DNA of 64,000 nucleotides from Caballeronia telluris (GCF_001544495.1 NZ_FCNZ02000008.1:124001-188000); one strand, 5' to 3'. Positions 47,005-56,558 are shown, counted from the stretch's first letter. Translations and numbers: made by a program. Notes: generated from the letters alone by a model not told the origin.

Positions 47005-47487
47005 TCACGGACGACGCATCCAGACGTGCGGAATGTCGTCTTCGTCGTGGACATCGGAGATGGGCTCGAAGCCGAACGCCCCGTAAAACTTTTGCAGATG
47101 CGCTTGCGCGTGCAGCCGGATCGGCTGTTGCGGCCACTGCGTCAGGATATGGTCGAGCGCGCGTTCGAGCATGGCGTTGCCGAGCTTCATGCCGCGAAAG
47201 CCGGCGGTCGTCAGCACGCGGCCGATGCGGACGTCGGTCTCCGATGCATCCGGGTGCCCCGGCAAAAGGACGCGCAGATAGCCGGCGAGCGCCGGGCGCT
47301 TTTCGCCTGCGCCGTACGCGAAGAGATGCCAGGCGTCGAGGTCGAGGCCATCGACGTCGCCATAGACACAGTTCTGCTCGACGACGAACACGGCACTGCG
47401 CGCGCCGAGCATGTCGTAGACCTCGGTGGCCGAGAGTTCGCTGAATGGCTTCCAGCGCCAGTCGAATCGGGAAAGGGAGTCGGTCAT
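47005..47487 (-). CDS. elaA: ElaA-family GNAT acetyltransferase
   Basis: A 160-residue GNAT protein. FDWRWKPFSELSATEVYDMLGARSAVFVVEQNC is the usual ElaA beginning; the acetyl-CoA loop is IGRVLTTAGFRGMKLGNAML, followed by HAQAHLQKFYGAFGFEPISD. Its natural acceptor is unknown. It ends 34 bases from the ctaG stop in convergent orientation. Confidence 0.88.
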   Translation of the reverse strand: MTDSLSRFDWRWKPFSELSATEVYDMLGARSAVFVVEQNCVYGDVDGLDLDAWHLFAYGAGEKRPALAGYLRVLLPGHPDASETDVRIGRVLTTAGFRGMKLGNAMLERALDHILTQWPQQPIRLHAQAHLQKFYGAFGFEPISDVHDEDDIPHVWMRRP

Positions 47488-47628
47488 GATGGGCTGCGGG
47501 ACGGGCGTGCGGCACGTGGCCGCGAGTGGAAAATCCTGCGATTATGCCGCGCGATGCCAGCGCACGGACACCGGCACGGGCACGCATGCAAAATGGGACG
47601 TGCAAAAAGCGGACACGCAAAGCAAAAA

Positions 47629-47657
47629 GCCCCGACCGCGAGGTCAGGGCTTTTTTT
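47629..47657. terminator. Bidirectional terminator of tRNA-Cys
   Basis: Nine-bp stem GCCCCGACC / GGTCAGGGC (one G-U) with a GCGA loop, flanked by AAAAA on one side and seven T on the other; it lies 11 bases beyond the tRNA-Cys 3' end. Confidence 0.85.
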
Positions 47658-47660
47658 ACT

Positions 47661-47734
47661 TGGAGGCGCGAACCGGAGTCGAACCGGTCTAAACGGCTTT
47701 GCAGGCCGCTGCATAACCGCTTTGCTATCGCGCC
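47661..47734 (-). tRNA. tRNA-Cys (GCA)
   Basis: Reverse-strand cloverleaf: acceptor GGCGCGA with TCGCGCC, D arm TAGCAAAGCGGTTATGCA, anticodon loop CTGCAAA (anticodon GCA), T arm CCGGTTCGACTCCGG, encoded CCA. No promoter of its own is evident, so it may depend on the tRNA-Gly transcript. Confidence 0.95.
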
Positions 47735-47796
47735 GTAAGCGGTGTTGGTGCCGGTTGCGCTTCGAAGTGTTCTGAAGCATCAGTCCGGGCCACCAA

Positions 47797-47820
47797 ACAA
47801 AAAGGGAAGCTCGGCTTCCC
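47797..47820 (-). terminator. Hairpin between tRNA-Gly and tRNA-Cys
   Basis: Seven-bp stem GGGAAGC / GCTTCCC with a three-base loop, then TTTTTG on the minus strand. It may end part of the tRNA-Gly transcripts or be a processing site. Confidence 0.65.
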
Positions 47821-47826
47821 CTTGAT

Positions 47827-47902
47827 TGGAGCGGGAGACGAGTCTCGAACTCGCGACCTCAACCTTGGCAAGGTTGCGCTCTACCAACTGAGCTACTCCC
47901 GC
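47827..47902 (-). tRNA. tRNA-Gly (GCC), copy 2
   Basis: Acceptor GCGGGAG, D arm TAGCTCAGTTGGTAGAGC, anticodon loop TTGCCAA (GCC), encoded CCA. Differs from the other copy by one base in the T-loop. Confidence 0.96.
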
Positions 47903-47961
47903 ATTGTCCTGCACTTTCCTGCTGCATCGCCGCTGCGCCATACAGCGACGACTTCAAAACC

Positions 47962-48037
47962 TGGAGCGGGAGACGAGGCTCGAACTCGCGACCTCAACCT
48001 TGGCAAGGTTGCGCTCTACCAACTGAGCTACTCCCGC
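47962..48037 (-). tRNA. tRNA-Gly (GCC), copy 1
   Basis: Same cloverleaf as the copy 59 bases downstream. It is the first tRNA after a strong promoter, giving the order Gly-Gly-Cys. Confidence 0.96.
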
Positions 48038-48099
48038 ATGCTGCTTCTTTTTTGCCTTCGTTTTGCGCTTTGTTTCAGCGCTCACTCGACAGAAACGAG

Positions 48100-48128
48100 A
48101 TTATGTAGAACCCTCGAAGCGGTGTCAA
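48100..48128 (-). promoter_or_regulatory. Strong promoter of the Gly-Gly-Cys tRNA operon
   Basis: Consensus -35 TTGACA, a 17-base spacer, then CATAAT on the minus strand; a pgsA tail lies upstream. Confidence 0.85.
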
Positions 48129-48164
48129 TAGTTTTGTATGCACCCTTTTACGCTTCGACGCAAT

Positions 48165-48761
48165 TTATAACGTGCCGCCACGTTCGCGGATCTGCGGCCA
48201 CGCGAGTTTCATGTAGTAGAGCATCGACCAGACGGTCAGGAACGCCGCGACATAGATGAGCCACAGGCCCCAGACGCGCGTATCGATGACGAACTGCGTC
48301 CCGTAGATGCGCAGCGGCCCGTAGAAAAGCAGCATCGGGATGGCGACCATCTGGCACACGGTCTTGAACTTGCCGAGCTGATTCACGGCGACGCTCTTCG
48401 ACGCCCCGATCTGCGCCATCCATTCGCGCAGCGCCGAAATGGTGATCTCGCGTCCGACGATCACGAGCGCGATCACCGCGTTCAGGCGCATCAGCTGCAC
48501 GAGCACGAGGAGCGCGGCGGTGACCATCAGCTTGTCGGCGACGGGATCGAGAAACGCCCCGAACGACGACGTCTGGTTGAGCTTGCGCGCGAGAAAGCCG
48601 TCGAACCAGTCGGTGAGCGCGGCAAGCACGAAGATGACCATCGCGAGCAGGTTGCGGTGCTCCGGGCTCATCATCACGTCCGGCAGGTAGAAGATGCCCA
48701 CGACGAGCGGAATCAGCACGATTCGCAGCCACGTCAGAAAGATCGGTAGGTTGAACGGCAT
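48165..48761 (-). CDS. pgsA: CDP-diacylglycerol-glycerol-3-phosphate phosphatidyltransferase PgsA
   Basis: Makes phosphatidylglycerol phosphate, the anionic phospholipid precursor. The CDP-alcohol phosphotransferase motif (D-G-x2-A-R-x8-G-x3-D-x3-D) is spread over DWFDGFLARKLNQ, TSSFGAFLDPVADKL. Four or so membrane helices. I use the ATG at 48761 (MPFNLPIFLTWLRIVLIP, 198 residues); an upstream frame adds 17 unlikely residues. It follows uvrC by about 105 bases on the same strand, the uvrC-pgsA pair known from E. coli, and the Gly tRNAs come next. Confidence 0.96.
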   Translation of the reverse strand: MPFNLPIFLTWLRIVLIPLVVGIFYLPDVMMSPEHRNLLAMVIFVLAALTDWFDGFLARKLNQTSSFGAFLDPVADKLMVTAALLVLVQLMRLNAVIALVIVGREITISALREWMAQIGASKSVAVNQLGKFKTVCQMVAIPMLLFYGPLRIYGTQFVIDTRVWGLWLIYVAAFLTVWSMLYYMKLAWPQIRERGGTL

Positions 48762-48865
48762 CGGCTCAGGCGCAGCAACGTGTAAGGGAGGTGCCATTGT
48801 GCCGCTTGACACCTCATGTCACAAGGCAAGCGCCACGGCCGCCCCCGGCGGCCCGGCGCGGCGCT

Positions 48866-50977
48866 TCAGTGCAACTGCTTGTAGATCTGCTCGGCGAGCG
48901 CGTGCGAGATGCCTTCGACGCTCGCCAGGTCCTCGACGCTCGCCGCCTGCACGCCGCGCAATCCGCCAAAGCGCGACAAGAGCCGCTGGCGCCGTTTCGC
49001 GCCGACGCCTTCCAGTTCTTCCAGCCGCGACGTCTGGCGCGCCTTCGCGCGCTTCGCGCGCATGCCGGTGATCGCGAAGCGGTGCGCTTCGTCGCGGATC
49101 TGCGCGACGAGCATCAGCGCCGCGCTTTCCTTGCCGAGTTCGAGCGGCGCGCGGTGATCGGCAAAAACCAGCGTTTCCAGCCCGACCTTGCGCCCTTCGC
49201 CCTTCGCGACGCCCACCAGCATGCCACGATCGAGCCCGAGTTCCGCGAACACCTGCCGCGCGATTTCGACCTGACCCTTGCCGCCGTCGATCAGCACGAT
49301 GTTCGGCAGGAGACCGCCCGCAGCCACCGGTTCGGCTGCATCGGGCGTGACGTTGGGATCGGCGGCGTCTTCGGGTTGCAGCGTCGTGGCTTCGTCGGCG
49401 GCGTTGGCTGCGGCCTGCGCGACCATCTTCTCGTAGCGGCGCGTCAGGACCTGGCGCATCGCGGCGTAGTCGTCGCCGGGCGTGATGCCGGTGATGTTGT
49501 AGCGCCGGTATTCGGCCGACTGCATCTTGTGATGGTGATACACGACGCACGACGCCTGCGTCGCCTCGCCCATCGTATGGCTGATGTCGAAGCACTCGAT
49601 GCGCAGGTGCGCGAGGTCGTCCATTTCGAGGCTGAGCGTGTCGGCGAGCGCGCGCGTGCGGGCCTGTTGCGAGCCTTGTTCGGAGAGCAGACGCGCGAGC
49701 GCGAGCTTCGCGTTCTGTTCGGCCATCGAAAGCCAGACGCGCTTTTGTCCCTGCGGCTGGCGCAGGAGCGTGACCTTGTGCCCGGCCTGTTCGATCAGCA
49801 GATCGAGCAGTTCGCGGCTCGCCGGCGCGTGGCTCACGACCAGCACGGGCGGCACGCGGTTGCCGATGTAATGCTGCGCGATGAACGCTTCGAGCACTTC
49901 CGATTCGAGCGCGCCTTCGCGGCTCGCGGCCGGTTCGGGCTCGGACATCGCCTCCTGCTCGGGCTCGTCCGCCGCGACGCCAGGCAGCAACGCCGACTCC
50001 CCGACCCCGACTTCCTCGACGACGATTGGCGCCACGCCCTCGATCAGTTCGAGGTCGTCCGGGTTCTCGGCCTCCGCGGCGGTTTCGTCGCCGATGTCGA
50101 GCGCCGCTTCGACGTGCGCCGGGAAATACGCCTTGTCGCCGAGATGACGGCCGCCGCGCACCATCGCGAGATTCACGCAGACCTTCCCGCCCAGCGCGAC
50201 AACCGCGAGGATATCGACGTCGTTGTCGCCGCCGACTTCGATCGCCTGCTGATGCAGCACGGTCGACAGCGAACTCATCTGGTTGCGCACGGCGGCGGCC
50301 TGCTCGAATTTCAGCTCGGCGGCAAAGCCGTGCATCTTCTGTTCGAGCTCCTTCATCACTTCGCCCTGCCGCCCGAGCAGAAAGCGCGACGCGTTGGCGA
50401 CGTCGCGCGCGTAATCCTCCTCGCCGATCGCCCCGACGCACGGCGCGGTGCAGCGCGAGATCTGATGCAGCAGGCACGGCCGCGTGCGGTTGGTGAACAC
50501 GGAATCCTCGCAGGTGCGCAACTGGAACACGCGCTGGAGGATCTGGATGCTCTCGCGCACCGCCCACGCGCTCGGAAACGGGCCGAAATACTGGTTTTTC
50601 TTGTCGACCGCGCCGCGGTAGTACGCCATGCGCGGAAACTGATGGCCGGTCAGCTTCAGATACGGATAAGACTTGTCGTCGCGAAAAAGGATGTTGTAGC
50701 GCGGCGCGAGCGCTTTGATGAGATTGTTCTCAAGCAACAGCGCTTCGGCCTCGGAACGCGTGACGGTCGTTTCGATCTTGCGGATGCGCGTGACCATCAT
50801 CGCGATGCGCGGCGAATGCAGCGTCTTCGTGAAATAGCTCGACACGCGCTTTTTCAGGTTGCGCGCCTTGCCGACGTACAGCACGGCGCCGTCGGCGTCG
50901 TAGTAGCGATACACGCCGGGCAGGTTCGGCAACTGGGCGAGAATCTTCTTGGGGTCGAATGCGTCGGTGTCTGTCAT
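48866..50977 (-). CDS. uvrC: Excinuclease ABC subunit UvrC
   Basis: The dual-incision nuclease of nucleotide excision repair. The GIY-YIG domain is [20 protein letters not shown]; a UVR motif lies in [14 protein letters not shown]; the RNase H-like 5' nuclease shows [11 protein letters not shown] and [12 protein letters not shown]; tandem helix-hairpin-helix motifs end the protein. Two acidic Ala/Glu/Pro-rich inserts (about residues 280-345 and 530-565) make it 703 residues versus 610 in E. coli. The ATG at 50977 is typical ([20 protein letters not shown]). A group II intron lies 100 bases upstream in the same orientation. Confidence 0.95.
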   Translation of the reverse strand: MTDTDAFDPKKILAQLPNLPGVYRYYDADGAVLYVGKARNLKKRVSSYFTKTLHSPRIAMMVTRIRKIETTVTRSEAEALLLENNLIKALAPRYNILFRDDKSYPYLKLTGHQFPRMAYYRGAVDKKNQYFGPFPSAWAVRESIQILQRVFQLRTCEDSVFTNRTRPCLLHQISRCTAPCVGAIGEEDYARDVANASRFLLGRQGEVMKELEQKMHGFAAELKFEQAAAVRNQMSSLSTVLHQQAIEVGGDNDVDILAVVALGGKVCVNLAMVRGGRHLGDKAYFPAHVEAALDIGDETAAEAENPDDLELIEGVAPIVVEEVGVGESALLPGVAADEPEQEAMSEPEPAASREGALESEVLEAFIAQHYIGNRVPPVLVVSHAPASRELLDLLIEQAGHKVTLLRQPQGQKRVWLSMAEQNAKLALARLLSEQGSQQARTRALADTLSLEMDDLAHLRIECFDISHTMGEATQASCVVYHHHKMQSAEYRRYNITGITPGDDYAAMRQVLTRRYEKMVAQAAANAADEATTLQPEDAADPNVTPDAAEPVAAGGLLPNIVLIDGGKGQVEIARQVFAELGLDRGMLVGVAKGEGRKVGLETLVFADHRAPLELGKESAALMLVAQIRDEAHRFAITGMRAKRAKARQTSRLEELEGVGAKRRQRLLSRFGGLRGVQAASVEDLASVEGISHALAEQIYKQLH

Positions 50978-51118
50978 GCAGCTAAACGAAGCGGAAAGTG
51001 CGCGGCGAGCGGGCCATGCCTGCCGTGAAACGGCTCTAGATCGGCGGTGGTCGGATGTGAAGCGATCGGCGCTGTCTGTCGGGTAGCCCGACTTTCTTGC
51101 GAAAGCCGGGCCCCCCGA

Positions 51119-51152
51119 GAACCGTACGTGCGAGTTTCCCCGCATACGGCTC
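51119..51152 (-). other. Group II intron domain V
   Basis: The 34-base catalytic hairpin: begins GAGCCGTATGCGGG, GAAA tetraloop, and ends CTCGCACGTACGGTTC. The AGC triad is present at its 5' side and a two-base bulge interrupts the stem. Confidence 0.92.
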
Positions 51153-51174
51153 AAATCTACAAACAAAGTTCTGT

Positions 51175-52875
51175 CTACGACAGAACCGGCTTAGTTACAA
51201 CTAGTTTTCCAGCGTGCACTTGCCGGTGGCAGTGCGGGTGAAGCAGCGCCCGGTTGGACAAGGCGTCGGTGCCGCCATGCATCCGATATTCCAGATGATG
51301 GTCGTGCCAACCCGTCTCGTCCGTCAAGGCACAGCCACAATGCGCGCATAGCCCGCTTTGTGACATATATAGCGCGGCCCACTGCTTCCGGTAACGCATC
51401 CGTTCCCACATGCGCCCCTGCCGCAATGTCTCGCCATACTGCTCCCACTTCGGATCAAAAGGATTGAACTCGCCCTTGATCCTCGTGTGCCGTTTGATAG
51501 CTGTACCGCTAAGCTGGTACAACTCTTTCAGCCCCCAACTACCGTCCTCGCGCTCCGTGCGAACGGCAAACACCCAATTCCGGGCACCGACAGAGTGAAA
51601 GTACTTCTGCTTCACCCATACAGCGCTCTTCTGCGGATGCCTCCGCTTCGACCACCGCCAGAGCTTCCGGAAAATCAGATGCTCCATCCGGCTGTACGTC
51701 TGCTTGGCCGAGACCGGACGGTGATACTGCGCCCATCCGCGCAACATCGGGTTCAGCAGTTGGACTAGATCCTCCTGCTTTACCGTTTTGTTGCCGCTGA
51801 TCGTTTCCGCCACCTTGCGATAAAACGCTTGCGCGTTTTTCTTGCTCGGCTTGATGAGCAGCTTTCCCGAGTACTTCCGGAAATTCCACCCAAGGAAATC
51901 GAAGCCTTCGTCAATGTGGGTGATCCGCGTTTTCGCCTCTGACAGTTGCAAGCCTCGAACAGCAAGGAATGCTTCCACCCAAGGCCTGACCTCGTTTTCC
52001 AGAATCTCTTTCGAGTCGCCGGTGATAACGAAGTCATCCGCGTATCGCACCACATTCACTTTCAGCTTCTTTGCCTTTGCGATCCCGAATTTCGCACCGA
52101 GGTGCGCAATCAGTTCACGCTCCAGCCCGTTCAGCGTCACGTTTGCTAGCGTCGGGGAGATGATGCCTCCCTGCGGCGTACCGGCTTCAGTCGCCTGTAG
52201 CTGCCCCTTGTAAATCAGGCCAGCCTTCAACCACTTCCGGAGGATTTCCCTGTCCATGGGGACATGGTTTTCCAGCCAATCGTGGTTGATGTGGTCAAAG
52301 CAGCCTTTGATATCCGCTTCCAGTACCCATCGGGACGAATTCCTCCGGGACGTGCAAGCTCGTACCTGACCCATAGCGTCAGCCGTTGAACGATTGATCC
52401 GGAACCCATACGAGTTCGGGTCGCTCGTCGACTCTGCTACCGGCTCCAAAGCCAGCAGATACAAGGCTTGCATCGCCCTGTCCCGCATGGTCGGAATGCC
52501 CAAAGGACGCTCCTTTCCATTGGCCTTGGGGATAAAAACTCTCCGTAATGGCAAAGGCTTATATCCGCGCCGCTTCAACCTGCCGATGGCTTCCCACCGG
52601 CTCTCAGGCGAGTCCCACAGTTCGCAATCGACTCCAGCCGTTCGCGCACCCTGGTTCTGCGTAACACGTCGTATCGCATACAGCTTCGCGGACAACGTGC
52701 GAGTCAGCATCCGTTGCAGGGCTTTCACCCTGCGCCAGTCACCTTCCCGCGTCGCCTTCGCAATTCGAATCTGCATCCCTCTCACGTTCCGCTCAACTTT
52801 CCGCCAATTGACGGCATTCCAGTTGACAGGCGCGTGGGAAAGCGCAGATCCGGTCTTTCGACCAGATACTTTCAT
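51175..52875 (-). CDS. ltrA: Group II intron reverse transcriptase/maturase with HNH endonuclease
   Basis: A 566-residue multifunctional protein. The N-terminal RT0/RT_N part is followed by RT motifs: [22 protein letters not shown] (108-129), the Asp of [10 protein letters not shown] near 188, [14 protein letters not shown] (232-245) and YADD at 278-281. Domain X (maturase) covers about 340-460. The C-terminal HNH has CAHCG at 510-514, HDHH at 524-527 and [11 protein letters not shown] at 544-554. AGGAG precedes the ATG by six bases. By family knowledge it aids splicing and retrohoming; all catalytic residues are present. Confidence 0.95.
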   Translation of the reverse strand: MKVSGRKTGSALSHAPVNWNAVNWRKVERNVRGMQIRIAKATREGDWRRVKALQRMLTRTLSAKLYAIRRVTQNQGARTAGVDCELWDSPESRWEAIGRLKRRGYKPLPLRRVFIPKANGKERPLGIPTMRDRAMQALYLLALEPVAESTSDPNSYGFRINRSTADAMGQVRACTSRRNSSRWVLEADIKGCFDHINHDWLENHVPMDREILRKWLKAGLIYKGQLQATEAGTPQGGIISPTLANVTLNGLERELIAHLGAKFGIAKAKKLKVNVVRYADDFVITGDSKEILENEVRPWVEAFLAVRGLQLSEAKTRITHIDEGFDFLGWNFRKYSGKLLIKPSKKNAQAFYRKVAETISGNKTVKQEDLVQLLNPMLRGWAQYHRPVSAKQTYSRMEHLIFRKLWRWSKRRHPQKSAVWVKQKYFHSVGARNWVFAVRTEREDGSWGLKELYQLSGTAIKRHTRIKGEFNPFDPKWEQYGETLRQGRMWERMRYRKQWAALYMSQSGLCAHCGCALTDETGWHDHHLEYRMHGGTDALSNRALLHPHCHRQVHAGKLVVTKPVLS

Positions 52876-52924
52876 GCTGCTCTCCTACTTGGAAAAAGTC
52901 CCCAGGCAGAAGGCGCATCTCCCC

Positions 52925-53027
52925 AGAGGGGCAGACACACCCCTCTAGGGAACAACAGACACCTCAATAGGAGCGCGTGCGCCCCTATCTCGGACAAACA
53001 CCTCAGTACGGGCGCATGCACCCGTAC
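52925..53027 (-). repeat. Three tandem hairpins with repeated linker, upstream of the intron RT
   Basis: Palindromes at 53006-53027, 52967-52988 and 52925-52946, about 40 bases apart. On the minus strand each of the first two is followed by the linker TGAGGTGTTTGT or TGAGGTGTCTGT. Stems have 7-8 bp, loops differ in sequence but match in length. Confidence 0.8.
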
Positions 53028-53310
53028 CTGACCAAGTTACAGAGGGTAGTCAGCCGCCTTGCGACGGTAGACCAGACGGAAGTCTGCCCGCTTTCGCGTG
53101 GGATAATGTCTCAACCCCTATCCGTGCCATTACAGCCCGGCATTCGCTTTTTCCGTCCTCCCATACCCGCATGATCAACAACGTTCCTTACGGTCCGTCT
53201 GCCAGCCGTACAGCGCTGGCGACCATACGGGCTTACCACGTTCCCGGCATGTCACACGACTGACGTAGGTTCTGCCTATCCCCCGGTGGTGCTGTAACGA
53301 CGTAGCCCAA

Positions 53311-53386
53311 ATTCTAAGTGGGCTATCCGACCACGTACCGTTTTGGTTAGAGCCCGATGTTTCAAGCAGCTTTGGCTCCTCACTGG
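53311..53386 (-). other. Intron exon-binding sites EBS1 and EBS2
   Basis: EBS1 (TAGAAT, 53311-53316) in the loop of an AGCCCA/TGGGCT hairpin; EBS2 (CCAGT, 53382-53386) in the loop of a CCTC/GAGG hairpin. They pair with IBS1 at 53964-53969 and IBS2 at 53972-53976. Confidence 0.8.
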
Positions 53387-54017
53387 TAACGAGGTTTATC
53401 AGCAGTTCACTTACATTAACCTTATCAGCCAGCCTAGCTCCTCAACCCCCTCGCTGCTGGGAGTCTCCGAACAATCCCCTCACGGGAACGGTCCGCCCGA
53501 TACCTCCGGGGGCTACATTGTCCGAGGAGCTTCACACCCCACCGTTGCCAGTGACGCATGTCCTCGTAGGCTACTGCTGGTCGTACAGCAGGTTCACTGC
53601 CCTCCCCCAAACTGCAGGTCGGGCCGAACAATGACATCCCGAGCTTTCGCTCGTATCGTGTAGCGGGTTCACCACACTAGGCGGCGAACGCTGCAAACAA
53701 CACTCCGCTTTGTCAGCGGAAGTGAAGCCGCTGACTGGGCGGAATCTGGTGGTAACCAGACTAATGCAACACGTTCCACGGCCAAGCTGCGCCGCGGTTC
53801 GTTCCAACCAGGAAGTGGCCGAAACCACCCCTACTACAAGGGCGCGGCCCACAAGGGGGCCGCCTGCGGAGGGTAGAGCGACCAAGACCGAAGTCTCAGG
53901 CGATATCCCTCTAGTCGATGCCTCTTAACGCGAGGCCCACGGACACGAGCGTGCGTGTCGCACTAGAATCGCCAGTTTAGATCACTACGCGGCTCGTTCG
54001 CCGCGCGAGGCGCGTCC

Positions 54018-55220
54018 ATGGTCACAGCCGCTCACTCCCCGCAAATCGCCTGCGACGTTTTCTGCGCGGTCATCGACAACTTCGGCGACATCGGCGTCTG
54101 CTGGCGCCTCGCGCGCCAGCTCGCCGATGAGCACGGCTGGCAGGTGCGCCTCTTCGTCGACGATCTGCGGGCTTTTCACGCGCTCTGCCACGCCGTCGAT
54201 CCGGCCCTCGCGCGGCAGGAGGCGGCCGGCGTCGTGATCGAGCACTGGCACGAGCCGTCGCACGCGGGCGAAGTCCTGCAGATCGCCGATGTCGTGATCG
54301 AGGCGTTCGGCTGCGAACTGCCGCCCGTGTACGTCGCGGCCATGGCGCGGCGCGCGCGCAAGCCGGTGTGGATCAACCTCGACTATCTGAGCGCGGAAGA
54401 TTGGGTGGCGGATTTCCATCTGCGGCCGTCGCCGCATCCGCGCTTCGCGCTCGTGAAGACGTTCTTCTTTCCGGGCCTCGGTCCCGGCACCGGCGGCGTG
54501 CTGAAAGAACGCGCGCTCGACGCCGGGCGCGCCGCGTTCGACCGCGATGCCTGGTGGCGCGAGCGCGTCGGCATCGCGCCGCCGGGCCCGGAACGCACGG
54601 TCGTATCGCTCTTCGCCTACGAGAATCCCGCGATCGACCCGCTGCTCGCCCAATGGCGCGACGGTGCGTCCCCAGTCGTGCTGCTGGTGCCGCAAGGGCG
54701 CATTTCAGGCGCCGTCGCGCGGTTTTTCGGCGGGCCGCAGTTCGCGGCGGGCGACGCCGCGGCGCTCGGCTCGCTCACCGCGCACGCCATCGGTTTCGTC
54801 GAACAGCCGCACTTCGATGCGCTCTTGTGGGCCGCCGATGTCAATTTCGTGCGCGGCGAGGATTCGTTCGTGCGGGCGCAATGGGCGCAAAAGCCGTTCG
54901 TCTGGCACATCTACCCGCAATCCGACGACGCCCATCTGCCGAAGCTCGACGCCGCCCTCGCCCACTACGCGGGCGGCCTGCCCGACGCCGCGCGCGAATC
55001 GGTCGCGCGCTTCTGGCATGCGTGGAACGGGGCAGGAACGCCGGACTGGGCGGATTTCTGGCGACATCGTTCGCTACTCGAAGCGCGCGCGGCGCAATGG
55101 GCGGCGGAACTCGCCGCCGTCGGCGATCTGGCCGGCAATCTGGCGGCGCACGCGGTCTCGCATCTCGCTGGCAATCTGCCCGCCGAACTGGCCGAAACCC
55201 CAAAAACTCAGTTAAAATAA
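54018..55220 (+). CDS. earP: EF-P arginine rhamnosyltransferase EarP
   Basis: Transfers rhamnose from dTDP-rhamnose to Arg32 of EF-P, activating it to relieve polyproline stalling. CDVFCAVIDNFGDIGVCWRLA (Asp20 and Asp24) and the donor-site VRGEDSFVRAQWAQKPFVW are the family signatures of this GT-B enzyme. The ATG at 54018 has GAGG seven bases upstream; 400 residues. efp follows on the same strand and itself has Arg at position 32. The group II intron ends only 54 bases upstream, adjoining what may be the earP -10 box (TAGAAT). Confidence 0.95.
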   Translation: MVTAAHSPQIACDVFCAVIDNFGDIGVCWRLARQLADEHGWQVRLFVDDLRAFHALCHAVDPALARQEAAGVVIEHWHEPSHAGEVLQIADVVIEAFGCELPPVYVAAMARRARKPVWINLDYLSAEDWVADFHLRPSPHPRFALVKTFFFPGLGPGTGGVLKERALDAGRAAFDRDAWWRERVGIAPPGPERTVVSLFAYENPAIDPLLAQWRDGASPVVLLVPQGRISGAVARFFGGPQFAAGDAAALGSLTAHAIGFVEQPHFDALLWAADVNFVRGEDSFVRAQWAQKPFVWHIYPQSDDAHLPKLDAALAHYAGGLPDAARESVARFWHAWNGAGTPDWADFWRHRSLLEARAAQWAAELAAVGDLAGNLAAHAVSHLAGNLPAELAETPKTQLK

Positions 55221-55403
55221 GCGGTTATCCCACGGCTCGCGTCTTGCGAACTCCGTCAGCGTCGCCGGGCGATGCACAGAAAGCGCAGTTCCGCATCGTG
55301 CGGGCCGTCCAGATTTCCAGGCTCCCGCTAATTTGTCAGCGTCCGCAAGCAAAGCTTTGCCAGGCGCTGAAGTATTGAAAGAAACCACAGGACAGTTTTA
55401 CTT

Positions 55404-55961
55404 ATGAAGACCGCACAAGAACTCCGCGTTGGCAACGTCGTCATGATCGGCAACGATGCCATGGTCGTGCAGAAGGCCGAGTACAACAAGTCGGGCCGCA
55501 ACTCGGCTGTCGTGAAGATGAAGTTCCGCAATCTGCTGTCGGCGGGGAACATGGAGTCGGTGTACAAGGCCGACGACAAGTTCGACGTCGTGCTGCTCGA
55601 CCGCAAGGAAGTGAGCTACTCGTACTTCGCGGACCCGATGTACGTGTTCATGGACGCCGACTACAACCAGTACGAAGTCGAAGCCGAAATGATGGGCGAC
55701 GCGCTCAACTACCTCGAAGACGGCATGCCGTGCGAAGTCGTGTTCTACAACGAGAAGGCGATTTCGGTCGAACTTCCGACCACGGTGGTCCGCGAGATCA
55801 TCTACACGGAACCGGCCGTCAAGGGCGACACGTCGTCGGGCAAGGTGCTCAAGACCGCGAAGATCAACACCGGCATGGAACTGCAAGTGCCGCTCTTCTG
55901 CAGTATCGGCGACAAGATCGAAATCGACACGCGTACCAACGAGTACCGCAGCCGCGCCTAA
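55404..55961 (+). CDS. efp: Translation elongation factor P
   Basis: Stimulates peptide-bond formation at polyproline stretches. 185 residues in three beta-barrels. The modified loop is [15 protein letters not shown], with Arg at 32, which marks the EarP-dependent type rather than the lysyl type (which has Lys34). [19 protein letters not shown] and [11 protein letters not shown] end the protein. It lies 183 bases after earP and has its own terminator. Confidence 0.98.
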   Translation: MKTAQELRVGNVVMIGNDAMVVQKAEYNKSGRNSAVVKMKFRNLLSAGNMESVYKADDKFDVVLLDRKEVSYSYFADPMYVFMDADYNQYEVEAEMMGDALNYLEDGMPCEVVFYNEKAISVELPTTVVREIIYTEPAVKGDTSSGKVLKTAKINTGMELQVPLFCSIGDKIEIDTRTNEYRSRA

Positions 55962-56034
55962 AGGCGCACGATTCGGCGGCGCCGGCATTGCCCGCGCCGC
56001 GCGATGTCGCCGCAGTCCGCGAAGCAAAAAGAAA

Positions 56035-56056
56035 AGCGCCCGCCCGGGCGCTTTTT
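56035..56056 (+). terminator. Terminator of efp
   Basis: Eight-bp stem AGCGCCCG / CGGGCGCT with CC loop, preceded by AAAAGAAAA and followed by TTTTCTTTT; bidirectional in form. Confidence 0.88.
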
Positions 56057-56222
56057 CTTTTGCGTGAAGTTTTGGCCTCCTTCAGGCAAACTTTACCGGG
56101 ATCATCTTGAAAATATGGCGCGGTCGTCCGTCTGAACAACGACACGAGCGCTGTTTTTCCAGACGTTTCTTAATTGGCACGATTCATGCTATATCCATAA
56201 ATCTCCTACTCGACGACGAACC

Positions 56223-56558
56223 ATGCGAAAACAAAACAACGTCGCCGCCCGGCTTTTGATCGCCGCCGCGCTGGCCGCGCCTGCGATTGCGATTACTGCC
56301 GGGTGCTCATCGACATCGACGAGCGAATCAGCCGGCGAGTACTCCTCGGACGCCGCGATCACCGCGCGCGTCAAAGCGGCGCTGCTTGCCGACCCCGGCC
56401 TGAAATCGCTGGCGGTCAGCGTCGAAACCTATCGCGGCGTCGTGCAGTTGTCGGGATTCGTGAACTCGGAGGTGCAGATCGAGAAGGCAGTCGCCGTTAC
56501 CCGCAGCGTGTCGGGCGTTCAGTCCGTGAAGAACGACCTTCATGTGAAACCGCAGTAG
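56223..56558 (+). CDS. BON-domain lipoprotein (OsmY-like)
   Basis: A 111-residue product. The signal peptide ends at AITAGC, a lipobox-like site. One BON domain follows: DAAITARVKAALLADPGLKSLAVSV, YRGVVQLSGFVNSEVQIEKAV and VSGVQSVKNDLHV. BON proteins bind phospholipids and are induced by osmotic or envelope stress. E. coli OsmY has two such domains; this has one. It stands between efp and a regulator, both on the plus strand, with 260 bases before it. Confidence 0.88.
   Translation: MRKQNNVAARLLIAAALAAPAIAITAGCSSTSTSESAGEYSSDAAITARVKAALLADPGLKSLAVSVETYRGVVQLSGFVNSEVQIEKAVAVTRSVSGVQSVKNDLHVKPQ

Larger units (their letters stand above)
51078..53963 (-). mobile_element. Group II intron with reverse transcriptase, in the uvrC-earP gap
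   Basis: 2886 bases. The 5' end reads GTGCG on the minus strand (53963). The six bases before it, ATTCTA, are exactly complementary to TAGAAT in a hairpin loop at 53311-53316 (EBS1); ACTGG further upstream in the exon pairs with CCAGT in a second hairpin loop at 53382-53386 (EBS2). Domain V is at 51119-51152; domain VI follows with an unpaired A (51084) seven bases before the proposed 3' end ...GAC (51078). The ORF is intact, so the element may still be active. IIB-like RNA and CL-type RT are my inference. Confidence 0.9.

Noticed and set aside
47827..48037. Two near-identical tRNA-Gly genes as an integration (att) duplication.
   Set aside because: Both are full genes in one operon with only 59 bases between and no integrase; ordinary tandem tRNA genes.
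51047..51241. uvrC N-terminal extension by 63 codons into the intron end.
   Set aside because: The open frame runs through intron domain V/VI, and the ATG at 50977 gives the standard UvrC start.
52394..52948. Plus-strand ORF of 184 codons in the group II intron.
   Set aside because: It lies antisense to the RT gene and across intron RNA domains, without a start signal.
52925..53027. The hairpin array as a CRISPR array.
   Set aside because: Only three units, the repeats are the palindromes and linkers rather than constant repeats with unique spacers, and no cas genes are near.
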